NCBI RefSeq assembly: GCF_004745575.1
Contig: NZ_RPEM01000007.1
Location: forward strand, 168,661 to 232,660
Direction: 5' to 3'
DNA length: 64,000 nucleotides
From: Pseudotabrizicola sediminis
GTDB taxonomy: Bacteria; Pseudomonadota; Alphaproteobacteria; Rhodobacterales; Rhodobacteraceae
Shown: positions 39,515-48,511 of the stretch, piece after piece
Layout: every line of letters starts with the position of its first letter
Numbering within the stretch: the first letter of the stretch is position 1
Notes under the pieces: generated by a model
Databases searched by the model: none
What the model was told of the DNA's origin: nothing
The model's input: only the letters and a program-made list of their open reading frames with translations
Translations under genes and position numbers: made by a program

Positions 39515-41650
39515 TTATTCCGCTGCTAGGAAAACATTGGGGCGAGATGGGTTCGGGCCGATGGCGGCAAGATCGGAGGGATCAACAATCAGAGCGACAG
39601 ACCCATCGCCAAGCACAGTGGCCGCCGCGATACCGGGGATCTGGCCATAATTGGCCTCCAGCCCCTTGATGACCACCTGCCTTTGATCGCGGATGCCGTC
39701 GACCATCAGGGCGATCGCGCCATCATCACCACGTTCGACCACGACGACGATTTCCCCCTCGCCCGGCTTGAGCGTGCGCCGAAATCCAAGCGCGGCACCG
39801 ACATCAATCAGCGGCAGGCAGCGTCCACGCACATCAAGGACAGAGTCGGTTCTGCCCAGTGTGTGGCGCATCATTATGTCGGGGCGCAGCGTTTCGATGA
39901 TGGTCGAGACGGGCAGTACGAGGGTTTGCCCCGCCGCCTCGAACACCATGCCATCCAGCACGGCAAGCGTCAGCGGCAGGCTGATCGTCAGCGTCGTGCC
40001 TTGGCCGCGCACCGACGCAATCCCCACCCGGCCACCAAGGCCGGCAATCTCGGAGCGGACCACATCCATGCCAACGCCACGACCGGACAGGGCGGACACT
40101 TCAGTCGCCGTTGAAAACCCCGGCAGGAACAGCAGGGCGTCAATTTCCTGCGGCGAAAGCTCTGCATTGGGCGGAACCAGCCCTTTTTCGATGGCGATCT
40201 GGCGTACCTTGTCACGGTCGATGCCGGCCCCGTCATCCTGAACGGTGATGACAATCCGCCCAGACCGGTGTGCGGCAGACAGCTTTACAACACCTTCGGT
40301 CGGCTTGCCGATTTCATCCCGGCGCGCGGGCTTTTCCAACCCGTGATCCACAGAATTGCGGATCATATGGGTCAGCGGATCGGCCAGACGCTCGATGATC
40401 GTCTTATCCACCTCGGTGCTTTCGCCCTCGGTCACCAGACGCGCGGATTTTCCCGCCGCCATCGACGCTTCGCGCACTATGCGGTGCATCCGGTCAAACA
40501 GCGGCTTGACCGGCTGGGCCCGGATCGCCATGACAGATTCCTGGATCTGGCGCGACAGCTGGCGCAGCTGATCGAGGCTGCGGTCCACTTCGACAGAGCC
40601 AAAGCCGGGGGATTGTTCGATGGCTTCCGTCAGCATGGCCTGATGGATCACCAACTCGCCCAGGATATCGACCAGCCTGTCAACACGGTCAATGTCGACG
40701 CGGATGGTCGGCCGCGGGCCGGTCGAAGCACTTGGTGCAGAAGAGGCCGGCTGCGGTGAAGCTGCAGCTGGGGCGTCAGGTGATTTTGGCGGGGCCACCG
40801 GTTTTGGCGGAGCCGCCACCGGCGCTGCTGCAACGACAACCGGTGCCGACGGTGCAAGGCTTGTCTCTGGCAGGGGACCATCAGGGTCTGGCGGCGTTTC
40901 CGCCTCAGCTTCAAGGGTTAGATCACAATTGCCTTCGATGAAATCGAAAATCGCAAGGATCTCTCTGTCAGACCGTTCTGTCTGCAAGGTCACGGTCCAG
41001 CCCAGATAGGATTGACCGGGGTCAAATCCGCCCGGTACCGGCAAGGCGCTTTGATCCAGTTCGACCTCAACCTCATCGGTGCCGCACAGGTCGCGCAGCA
41101 AAAAGGCCGGATCATGGCCCGAGGCAAAGGCCCCGGAATGGGGACGGAAGGTCAGCGTGACCTTGCGCAACAGACTGGTCAGAGGCAAGGCCGACAGATC
41201 CATGCCGAACGGACCATCGAGCGCGAGAGGTTCAAAGACGAACGCCTCTTCTTCCTTGTGGCCGCCCATGCCCGCCTGTGCTTCCAGCGCGACAATCACG
41301 CGCTGATCCAGCTCCGGGTCGGTCTCTGTCCCGTTGCGCGACGCGTTGATCATATCGGCCAGATGGTCGCTGGAATGCAACAAGGCCCCCAGCAAGGCAG
41401 GTTCTGGCTGCAACTGGCCGCCGCGCAGGGCATCCAGCACCGTTTCGAACCGATGTGCAAAGTTGACCAATGGCTTCAGATCGAAGGCACCCGCCCCGCC
41501 CTTGATCGAATGCACCGCCCGGAACACGGCATTTACGGTGTCAGCCTCTTGCGCGCCGGTCTGGATGGCACGCAACCCTTCTTCCAGGGCGGACAGCAAT
41601 TCTTCCGCCTCGACAAAGAAAATATCCTTCAGATCAATCGCACCCGCCAT
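39515..41650 (-). CDS. cheA: Chemotaxis histidine kinase CheA
   Basis: This 711-residue kinase has the usual P1-P5 layout. The Hpt domain carries phospho-histidine H47 in FRAVHSIKGG. A Pro/Ala-rich linker follows at about residues 275-330, then the dimerisation domain, the HATPase domain (HMIRNSVDHGLEKP, DDGAGID, GRGVGMDVV), and a CheW-like C-terminus (LVLPVSTIIETLRP). The ATG at 41650 is preceded by GAGGG and lies 7 bases after the upstream cheY stop. It should donate phosphate to the CheY proteins encoded with it. Confidence 0.95.
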   Translation of the reverse strand: MAGAIDLKDIFFVEAEELLSALEEGLRAIQTGAQEADTVNAVFRAVHSIKGGAGAFDLKPLVNFAHRFETVLDALRGGQLQPEPALLGALLHSSDHLADMINASRNGTETDPELDQRVIVALEAQAGMGGHKEEEAFVFEPLALDGPFGMDLSALPLTSLLRKVTLTFRPHSGAFASGHDPAFLLRDLCGTDEVEVELDQSALPVPGGFDPGQSYLGWTVTLQTERSDREILAIFDFIEGNCDLTLEAEAETPPDPDGPLPETSLAPSAPVVVAAAPVAAPPKPVAPPKSPDAPAAASPQPASSAPSASTGPRPTIRVDIDRVDRLVDILGELVIHQAMLTEAIEQSPGFGSVEVDRSLDQLRQLSRQIQESVMAIRAQPVKPLFDRMHRIVREASMAAGKSARLVTEGESTEVDKTIIERLADPLTHMIRNSVDHGLEKPARRDEIGKPTEGVVKLSAAHRSGRIVITVQDDGAGIDRDKVRQIAIEKGLVPPNAELSPQEIDALLFLPGFSTATEVSALSGRGVGMDVVRSEIAGLGGRVGIASVRGQGTTLTISLPLTLAVLDGMVFEAAGQTLVLPVSTIIETLRPDIMMRHTLGRTDSVLDVRGRCLPLIDVGAALGFRRTLKPGEGEIVVVVERGDDGAIALMVDGIRDQRQVVIKGLEANYGQIPGIAAATVLGDGSVALIVDPSDLAAIGPNPSRPNVFLAAE

Positions 41651-41657
41651 TATGCCC

Positions 41658-42026
41658 TCACACAGCCGCGACGCGGCGGATGGTTGACACCAGCGAGTGT
41701 TCGTCGAAAGGCTTGGTAATCCAGCCGGTTGCCCCGGCCTGACGCGCACGCTCTTTCAGCGTTGCCGCACTTTCCGTTGTCAGCACCAGAATCGGCACGC
41801 GCGGCGCAACATCCCCGGCGCGCACAGCTTCGATCAGGCCAAATCCGTCCATGTTGGGCATGTTCAGATCCGTCAGAATCAGATCCGGCGCGACATCCGG
41901 CAGTTGCGTCAGCCCGTCAATGCCGTCTTCCGCCAGCACCACGTCAAAACCGGCTTCCGTCAGGGTTTGCCGGAGCATCTCGCGCATGGTGAGGGAGTCA
42001 TCAATCGCAAGAATGCGCAGGCTCAT
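41658..42026 (-). CDS. cheY: CheY-like single-domain response regulator, copy 2
   Basis: This 122-residue receiver domain has D9 and D10, phospho-acceptor D53 (ILTDLNMPNMDG), a threonine in LVLTTES and a lysine in WITKPF. It lies just upstream of cheA and overlaps the STAS-domain gene by 4 bases. It is more like canonical CheY than copy 1 in its short, loop-free form. Confidence 0.93.
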   Translation of the reverse strand: MSLRILAIDDSLTMREMLRQTLTEAGFDVVLAEDGIDGLTQLPDVAPDLILTDLNMPNMDGFGLIEAVRAGDVAPRVPILVLTTESAATLKERARQAGATGWITKPFDEHSLVSTIRRVAAV

Positions 42027-42307
42027 GCCTTATCCTCCTTGATCAGGGAAAGTGCACCCATGACACGAAGGCAATCGCGGCATTCGGGCGAAACAGAAGT
42101 GAGTGTCAGAGCGCCGCCATCGCGCTGTGCGCGCTGTTGGGCGACAAGCAGCACCTGCAAAGCGGCAGAGCTCAGATGCCGGACCGCCGAGGCATCAATG
42201 GTGATGTCGGGCTTGGGCCCCGCTGGGTCATACCTGCTATCCAGGTCGTACCACAGGGCCTGCGCCGAATCCGGCGTCACTCTTGCGACAAGTTCGATCG
42301 TGCGCAT
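42023..42307 (-). CDS. STAS-domain protein heading the che operon
   Basis: This 94-residue single STAS (anti-sigma antagonist) domain has a conserved serine in the ITIDASAVRHLSSAAL motif, the place where SpoIIAA-type proteins are phosphorylated. The ATG at 42307 is preceded by TCAGGTAAAG, and an upstream frame extension lacks support. STAS proteins are found at the head of several proteobacterial che operons, but their role in chemotaxis is not settled. Confidence 0.87.
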   Translation of the reverse strand: MRTIELVARVTPDSAQALWYDLDSRYDPAGPKPDITIDASAVRHLSSAALQVLLVAQQRAQRDGGALTLTSVSPECRDCLRVMGALSLIKEDKA

Positions 42308-42447
42308 CTTTACCTGACCCTCTGACCCGCGAAAGAGGGGCGGCTGCAACCCTCTGCAAGCCCAGAGGTAGCGCCGAAAGCCTAAAGGATCCGTTTAGCT
42401 GCACCGCAATTCACACGGCATTTTAGGCGCTTCTGCCCGTTCGCCGG

Positions 42448-43728
42448 TCAGGCCCGCGTGCCATCATGCCGCCGCCGGACCTGTTCCGGCCGCCCCGGCA
42501 GCGCCAGCCGCGTGTCATTGCGCTGCTTTTGCGCGACGATTTGGCCTTTGGACACCACAGCCAGACGGTCGGGCCGCAGGCGCAGCGCCTCGACCGGGGT
42601 GCCGGCATCCAGCACCACCAGCGATGCCAGACTGCCCGGCATCAGCCCGTAATCGTGCAAGCCCATGATTCTGGCATTGTCCTGCGTCACCATGCGGAAA
42701 CAGCGTGCCATCTCTTCGGGGTGGGTCATCTGGGCCACGTGCAGGCCCATGAAGGCGACATCCAGCATGTCTGCGGTGCCAAGACTGTACCAAGGGTCCA
42801 GCACACAATCCTGCCCCCAGCCGACAGTCACCCCCGCCGCCTGCAACTCCCGCACCCGCGTCAGCCCGCGCCGTTTGGGATAACTGTCGTGCCGCCCCTG
42901 CAGGGTGATGTTGATCAACGGGTTCGGAATCGCCGTCATGCCACTTTCCGCAATCAGCGGAATCAGCTTGGACACATAATAATTGTCCATCGAATGCATG
43001 GATGTCAGATGCGACCCCGCGGCCCGCGCGCCCAAGCCGTGCCGCGTCACTTCGCGCGCCATGGTCTCGACATGACGGCTCATCGGATCATCTGTTTCAT
43101 CGCAATGCACGTCCCACATCAACCCGCGCTCTGCCGCGATGCGTGCCAGATCGCGCAAGCTGTCGGCCCCTTCCTCCATCGTGCGTTCGAAATGCGGGAT
43201 GCCGCCGACCACGCCCACTCCCATATCCAGCGCGCGCAGCAGGTTCTGCCGACCCGTCGGGCTGCGGTAAAGGCCATCTTGCGGGAAGGCCACGAGTTGC
43301 AGATCGAGGTATGGCGCGACCGTCCGTTGCACCTGCAGCATCGCTTCCACCCCGCGCAGATGGTCGGGCGTTGTGTCGACATGGGTGCGGATCGCTAGCA
43401 ACCCCATGCTGACCGCCCAGTCGCAATAGCGCAGGGCACGCGCCACCATCTCGTCCACCGATGCCTGCGCCCGCAACTCCCCCCACAGGCTTATCCCCTC
43501 CAGCAGCGTGCCCGAGGCATTCACGCGGGGGAGGCCATAGGACAGCACGGCATCCATATGGAAATGGGGGTCAACAAAGGGCGGGCTGACCAGATCGCCG
43601 GTGGCGTCGATCACCGTCCCAGCCTCTGCCTCGATCCGCCCCACCTCGGCGATGCGGTCGCCTTTGATGCCGATATCGGCCACTGTGCCATCCGGCAGGG
43701 TGCCCCCCTTGACGATCAGATCAAACAT
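42448..43728 (-). CDS. codA: Cytosine deaminase (amidohydrolase family)
   Basis: This 426-residue metal-dependent amidohydrolase converts cytosine to uracil. Metal ligands H55 and H57 lie in DPHFHMDAV; a histidine in WDVHCDETDD, SHLTSMHSMDNYY and an aspartate in GQDCVLDPWY complete the CodA-type site. It is the last gene of the BMP-type ABC transporter operon, its ATG overlapping the permease stop (TGATG). That ties the transporter to pyrimidine base or nucleoside salvage. A related creatinine or N-isopropylammelide-type deaminase activity is less likely. Confidence 0.9.
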   Translation of the reverse strand: MFDLIVKGGTLPDGTVADIGIKGDRIAEVGRIEAEAGTVIDATGDLVSPPFVDPHFHMDAVLSYGLPRVNASGTLLEGISLWGELRAQASVDEMVARALRYCDWAVSMGLLAIRTHVDTTPDHLRGVEAMLQVQRTVAPYLDLQLVAFPQDGLYRSPTGRQNLLRALDMGVGVVGGIPHFERTMEEGADSLRDLARIAAERGLMWDVHCDETDDPMSRHVETMAREVTRHGLGARAAGSHLTSMHSMDNYYVSKLIPLIAESGMTAIPNPLINITLQGRHDSYPKRRGLTRVRELQAAGVTVGWGQDCVLDPWYSLGTADMLDVAFMGLHVAQMTHPEEMARCFRMVTQDNARIMGLHDYGLMPGSLASLVVLDAGTPVEALRLRPDRLAVVSKGQIVAQKQRNDTRLALPGRPEQVRRRHDGTRA

Positions 43729-44666
43729 CAGCGCTCTCCTTTGGCATAGGGCACCATCAGCGCCGCAGGGACCTGCGCGCGGCGCGACATCGCCACCAGC
43801 GCCAGAATGGACAGGACATAGGGCAACATCAGGAACAGTTGATAGGGGACCACCGCGCCGATAGGCGTCTGCTGCAACCGGATCTGCAAGGCATCGAACC
43901 CGGCAAACAGCAGCGCGCCCAGCACCGCCTTGCCGGGCCGCCAGGCCCCGAACACCACCAGAGCAATGCAGATCCAGCCGCGCCCGTTGACCATTTCGAA
44001 GAAAAATGACGAAAACGCCGACAGGGTCAGGAAACTGCCCCCCACCGCCATCAGCCCCGATCCCACCATCACCGCCCCGACGCGCACACCGGTGACCGAC
44101 ACGCCCTGCGCCTCCAGCGCCGCCGGGTTCTCACCCGCCGCCCGCACCGCCAGCCCCAATGGCGTGCGGTAGAGCACAAAGGCCACCAGCCCGGCACACG
44201 CAAAAGCCGCATAGGTCAGCGGCGTCTGCGCAAACAACGCCGGCCCCAGCAGCGGAATGTCCGACAAGACCGGCACCTCCCAGCTTTGAAACGGCACGAT
44301 CTTTGGCGGGGTCGTCACCTGTGGGAGGGCCAGCCGATAGGCGAAATAGGCGGTTGCCGTGGCCAGCATCGTCACCCCCAGCCCCACCACATGCTGGCTC
44401 AGGCCAAAGGGCACCACCAGCACCCCGTGCAGCAGTCCGAACAGCGCCCCAGCACAGAAAGCCACCGCCACCCCGCCCCATAGCGGCAGACCCAGATAGA
44501 CCGCCATCCACCCGGCAAAGGCCCCGATCACCATGATCCCCTCGATCCCAAGGTTCAGAACCCCGGCCCGCTCGCAGATAAGCTCGCCCATGGTGGCAAA
44601 GATCAGCGGTGAGGCGATGCGGAGCACCGCCGCCCAGAAACTGGCCGAGATCAGGATTTCAATCAC
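43728..44666 (-). CDS. BMP-type ABC transporter permease 2 (nucleoside/nucleobase)
   Basis: This 312-residue permease belongs to the NupQ/YufQ group, with the ERAGVLNLGIEGIMVIGAF loop, GVLVVPFGLSQHVVGLGVTML and GRGWICIALVVFGAWRP motifs. GTG 44666 is chosen because AGGAG (44674-44678, minus strand) is 7 bases away, whereas the ATG at 44672 is only 1 base from it. It works with the other permease, the double ATPase and the BMP-family binding protein upstream. Confidence 0.9.
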   Translation of the reverse strand: MIEILISASFWAAVLRIASPLIFATMGELICERAGVLNLGIEGIMVIGAFAGWMAVYLGLPLWGGVAVAFCAGALFGLLHGVLVVPFGLSQHVVGLGVTMLATATAYFAYRLALPQVTTPPKIVPFQSWEVPVLSDIPLLGPALFAQTPLTYAAFACAGLVAFVLYRTPLGLAVRAAGENPAALEAQGVSVTGVRVGAVMVGSGLMAVGGSFLTLSAFSSFFFEMVNGRGWICIALVVFGAWRPGKAVLGALLFAGFDALQIRLQQTPIGAVVPYQLFLMLPYVLSILALVAMSRRAQVPAALMVPYAKGER

Positions 44667-44689
44667 ACCCATTCTCCTGAAAGGCTCTG

Positions 44690-44800
44690 ATGGCTTGCAC
44701 CCTTGAAAAATACTCCGCGGAAGCAGCCCAGTGGTTTCGCCGTCGGTTCGAAAAACCACTTGCCTTGGGGGGCACCAACCCCCCCCGGCGGTTTGCAAAA
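44690..44800. repeat. Intergenic AAATACTCC element with hairpins, copy 3
   Basis: The 148-base gap between the two permease genes interrupts an otherwise overlapping operon. It holds GAAAAATACTCC (about 44704-44715), a GTGGTTT/AAACCAC stem (44731-44759) and a G-run/C-run pair (44766-44787). The core matches copies near 8447 and 15751. An inserted intergenic repeat is a reasonable reading. Confidence 0.45.
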
Positions 44801-44814
44801 GCCCTGACCGCTGA

Positions 44815-45858
44815 TCATCCCCGCACCACCCGAACCTTGGTCAGCGCGATTCCCAGCACCATGAACAACAGCGCCACCGCCAGCAGCATATCAGCGATAT
44901 AGGTCGGCACCCCCGCACTCCGGCTCATGGCATCGGCCCCCACAAATACCCCAGCCACGAACAGCGCGGTCACCACCACCCCCAGCGGATGCAGCAGCGC
45001 CAGCATGGCGACGATGATCCCGGTATAGCCGAATCCCGGCGAGAGGTCCAAAGACAGGTGCCCCTTGGCCCCCGCCACCTCGGACCACCCGGCCAAGGCC
45101 GCCAACCCACCCGACAGCAGCGCGGTTTTCACCAGTACCGCGTTCACCGGCATGCCTGCAAAGCGCGCGGCGCGGATGTTGGACCCGACAGCCCGCATCT
45201 CGAACCCCAGTGTGGTGCGGGTTTGAACAACCCAGACGATAACCGCCGCAATCAGCGCAATGCCAAAGCCCCAATGCAGCCGCAACCCGTCCACGATGCG
45301 CGGCAGGCGGGCATCGGGGGTCAGCGCGGGGGATTTGGGCCAGCCCATGCCCATCGGGTCTTTCAGCGGGCCTTCCAGCAGGTAGCTCACAAACAGCGCC
45401 ATGATGAAGTTCAAAAGCAAGGTGGTCACCACCTCATCCACTCCCAGCCGTACCTTCAACAGCACCGGCACCAAGAGCAGCATAGCCCCCGCCAGCAGCG
45501 CCACAGCCGCGCTGACCGGCAGCACAAAAGGCGCACCAAGGGCACCCGTCCCCAGCAAAACCGCGATGATGGCCCCGGCGTAAAGCTGCGCCTCGGCCCC
45601 GATGTTCCACAGCTTGGCCCGGAAGGCCACCGCCACCGCCAGCCCGGTAAAGATCAGCGGTGTGGCGCGGTTCAGCGTTTCCAGCACCGCCAGCCGTGAG
45701 CCCAGCGCCCCGGTCAGGATCTGGCCCAGCACCGCAAAGGGATTTGCCCCGGCCAGCAACGCCAGCCCCATTGCAACCAGCACCGTCGCGGCCAAGGCAA
45801 GGGCAGGCAATCCCAGCTGGCGCAGCAGGGTGGGGTTCGCAACAGGCTCAAGCCGCAT
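44815..45858 (-). CDS. BMP-type ABC transporter permease 1 (nucleoside/nucleobase)
   Basis: This 347-residue permease belongs to the NupP/YufP group, with ATPLIFTGLAVAVAFRAKLWNIGAE-like content (split here: ATPLIFTGLAVAVAF then KLWNIGAEAQ), GVDEVVTTLLLNFI and FEMRAVGSNIRAARFAGM. About nine to ten membrane segments are apparent. It overlaps the ATPase gene by 11 bases upstream. The second permease is separated from it by the repeat-bearing gap. Confidence 0.91.
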   Translation of the reverse strand: MRLEPVANPTLLRQLGLPALALAATVLVAMGLALLAGANPFAVLGQILTGALGSRLAVLETLNRATPLIFTGLAVAVAFRAKLWNIGAEAQLYAGAIIAVLLGTGALGAPFVLPVSAAVALLAGAMLLLVPVLLKVRLGVDEVVTTLLLNFIMALFVSYLLEGPLKDPMGMGWPKSPALTPDARLPRIVDGLRLHWGFGIALIAAVIVWVVQTRTTLGFEMRAVGSNIRAARFAGMPVNAVLVKTALLSGGLAALAGWSEVAGAKGHLSLDLSPGFGYTGIIVAMLALLHPLGVVVTALFVAGVFVGADAMSRSAGVPTYIADMLLAVALLFMVLGIALTKVRVVRG

Positions 45859-47377
45859 CGGTCAGCCCCTGCCCGAACCCGTGGCCCGCCATCCACAACC
45901 CAAGCTCGCCCTGCGTCAGCGCCCCGCGTGCGAACGCGGGCGACAGCCGCCCCTCGCTGATGACATGGATCACGTCAGACAATCCCATCACCTCGTCCAG
46001 ATCCTCGGAAATCAGCAGCACTGCAGCACCCGCATCGCGCGCCGCCACCAGCCGCCCGTGCACATAGGCAATCGCCCCCACATCCAGGCCCCGCACCGGC
46101 TGATTGGCGATCAGGATGCCGGGGGCTTCTTCCATCACCCGGCCAAGGATCAGCTTTTGCATATTCCCGCCCGACAGAAGCCTGATCCGTGCCTCGGGCC
46201 CCGGGCAGCGCACGTCATAGCCTGCGATCAGGGTTTCGGTATGCCGCCTTACAGCTGCCCAATCCACAAAGCCCGCGCGGGCAAAGCGGGTGGCATAGGT
46301 TTCCAGAACCGCGTTTTCGGCCAGCGTGAAATCGGCCACCGTGCCGGTCTTGTGGCGGTCTTCGGGAATGCGCCCGACGCCCGCCGCGATGGCCGCGCGC
46401 GGCGACCATTTGGGCAAGGCCGTGCCATCCACCAGCATCACCCCCGCCTCTGGCAGCAGCCCGCCGCCGATCAGATCGGCCAGTGCCGCCTGTCCGTTGC
46501 CCGAAACGCCCGCCAGCCCGGTGATCGTCCCGCCCCGCAGGTCAAGCGTCACCTCGCGCAGGGGCCCCGCCCGCACATTCCTGAGCGACAGCCTTACCGG
46601 CCCCGGCACACCCGGGGCCACCGTCGCCTCGGCCATCTCGGCCCCCACCATCATCGCGGCCAAAGCGTGGCGATCGGTGTCACGGGTGGCCACCTGCCCC
46701 ACCACGCAGCCATGGCGCAGCACGACGCAGGTATCCGAATGCCCCATCACCTCATGCAGCTTGTGGCTGATGAAAATCACCGACAGCCCGCGCGCGGTCG
46801 CCAACCGCAGGGTCTGGAACAGCGCTTCGGCCTCTTGCGGGGTCAGCACCGCGGTCGGCTCGTCCAGAATCAGGATGCGCGCTTCGCGGTACAGGGCTTT
46901 CAGGATCTCCACCCGCTGCCGCTCGCCCACCGACAGATCGGCAATCCGCGCGTGCGGGTCGACCGCCAGCCCGAAATCGCGGCTCAGCGCCTGCACCTTT
47001 GCCAAGGCAGTCGCGCGCCCCCGCCCAAACGACCAAAGGCTTTCGGTGCCCAGCGTGATGTTCTCCAGCACCGTAAGCTGGTCTGCCAGCGTGAAATGCT
47101 GGTGCACCATGCCGATGCCTGCTGCGAGTGCCGCTTTGGGCTGCCCGGCAGGCAGGGGCTGACCAAAGGCGGTCACGCTGCCCGCATCCGCCAGATAGTG
47201 ACCAAACAGGATGTTCATCAGCGTGGTCTTGCCCGCGCCGTTTTCCCCCAGAAGCGCCAGAACTTCGCCCCGGTGCAGCGTCAGGCTGATGGCGTCATTC
47301 GCCACCAGCTTGCCAAAGCGCTTGGTGATCTGGTCAAGGCGGAGAACAATCTCCGCCTCTGTTTTGGTTGGGCTCAC
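45848..47377 (-). CDS. BMP-type ABC transporter ATPase with two nucleotide-binding domains
   Basis: This 509-residue double ABC ATPase belongs to the NupO/RbsA-like class. The first domain has Walker A GENGAGKT (44-51), signature LSVGERQRVEI and Walker B ILILDEPTAVLTP. The second domain has a degenerate P-loop (GVSGNGQAALADL) but a good LLSGGNMQKLIL signature. Such asymmetry is normal in this class. Its ATG overlaps the stop of the binding-protein gene by 4 bases. Confidence 0.93.
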   Translation of the reverse strand: MSPTKTEAEIVLRLDQITKRFGKLVANDAISLTLHRGEVLALLGENGAGKTTLMNILFGHYLADAGSVTAFGQPLPAGQPKAALAAGIGMVHQHFTLADQLTVLENITLGTESLWSFGRGRATALAKVQALSRDFGLAVDPHARIADLSVGERQRVEILKALYREARILILDEPTAVLTPQEAEALFQTLRLATARGLSVIFISHKLHEVMGHSDTCVVLRHGCVVGQVATRDTDRHALAAMMVGAEMAEATVAPGVPGPVRLSLRNVRAGPLREVTLDLRGGTITGLAGVSGNGQAALADLIGGGLLPEAGVMLVDGTALPKWSPRAAIAAGVGRIPEDRHKTGTVADFTLAENAVLETYATRFARAGFVDWAAVRRHTETLIAGYDVRCPGPEARIRLLSGGNMQKLILGRVMEEAPGILIANQPVRGLDVGAIAYVHGRLVAARDAGAAVLLISEDLDEVMGLSDVIHVISEGRLSPAFARGALTQGELGLWMAGHGFGQGLTDAA

Positions 47378-48396
47378 GATGATTTCGGCTCGCTGTCGTC
47401 AATTGCGACGGTATAGCTTCCATCCATGATCGCGGTCTGCCGGGCCGCCACCAGGTCCATCGCCGCCGCAGGCACCTTGCCCTCGAACGTGCCAAGCGGT
47501 GCCAACGAACATCCCCCCGCCTGCATGTAGCTGTAAACGCCGTAGTTTTCCGCCGTAAAGCTGCCTGCAGTCACCGCCGCCATCGCCGCCTCGAACGTCG
47601 GCTCGAAATGCCACAAAGCCGACGCGACAACCGTTTCCGGATAGTCCGCCTGCGTGTCGATCACGTTGCCGATCGCCAGCACGCCGCGCTCCATCGCCGC
47701 ATCGGCCACGCCAAACCGTTCGGCATAAAGCATGTCGGCCCCGGCCTCGATCATCGCAAAGGCAGTTTCCTTGGCTTTCGGCGGGTCGAACCATGATCCG
47801 ATGAAGGTCACCTGGAACCTGGCATCCGGCCGGGTTTCGCGCACACCGGCCATGAAGGCATGCATCAGTCGGTTCACTTCCGGAATCGGAAAACCACCGA
47901 CCAGACCGATGTTGCCCGAGGTCGTCATCGCCCCTGCGATGATGCCAGACAGATAGCTTGCGTCCTGAATATAATTGTCAAACACCGCCAGATTGGGGTT
48001 GGCCGCCGCATCTGGCATGAAGGACGACCCCATCAGGAACGCCACCTCGGGGTATTCTGCCGCGACTTCGCGCGCCTCGGCCTCCACCCCGAAAATCTCG
48101 CCCACGATCAGCTTGACGCCGCTTTCAGCATATTCGCGCATCACGCGCGGATAATCGGTATTGGCCACATTCTCGGTATAGGTGTAATCAACCACGCCCG
48201 CCGCCTTGGCAGCCTCGGCGGCCTGATGAATGCGCCCGGCCCATTGCTGCTCGACCGGCACCGTGTAGATGCCTGCAACCTTCATCGGTTCCTGCGCCAG
48301 AACTGCGCGCGGCAGGAAGGCCGCGCCAAGGCCAAGTACCCCGCCGCTCAAAATCAATCCGCGCCGCGAGACACCCCGTTTCATGCCGATCATCAT
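47374..48396 (-). CDS. BMP-family substrate-binding protein
   Basis: This 340-residue binding protein belongs to the Bmp/PnrA-like family, which binds nucleosides or nucleobases for ABC uptake. The N-terminus has a Tat-like signal (SRRGLILSGG followed by a hydrophobic stretch and cleavage near VLAQEP). Landmarks are VAGIYTVPVEQQWAGRI, FLMGSSFMPDAA, GNIGLVGGFPIPEV and the C-terminal GTFEGKVPA. ATG 48396 follows an AGGGGG ribosome site; a second ATG is adjacent. It is the first gene of the operon that ends with cytosine deaminase. Confidence 0.9.
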   Translation of the reverse strand: MMIGMKRGVSRRGLILSGGVLGLGAAFLPRAVLAQEPMKVAGIYTVPVEQQWAGRIHQAAEAAKAAGVVDYTYTENVANTDYPRVMREYAESGVKLIVGEIFGVEAEAREVAAEYPEVAFLMGSSFMPDAAANPNLAVFDNYIQDASYLSGIIAGAMTTSGNIGLVGGFPIPEVNRLMHAFMAGVRETRPDARFQVTFIGSWFDPPKAKETAFAMIEAGADMLYAERFGVADAAMERGVLAIGNVIDTQADYPETVVASALWHFEPTFEAAMAAVTAGSFTAENYGVYSYMQAGGCSLAPLGTFEGKVPAAAMDLVAARQTAIMDGSYTVAIDDSEPKSS

Positions 48397-48511
48397 AGTC
48401 ACCCCCTGTTGGTTTTGTTGTTTGACCATACGGTAAAACCCAACGCCGATTCGCTACAAGCAATCGTTCGCAGGTCGACCAACGCCAAAGGAATAGGCAA
48501 AGAGGCAGGGA

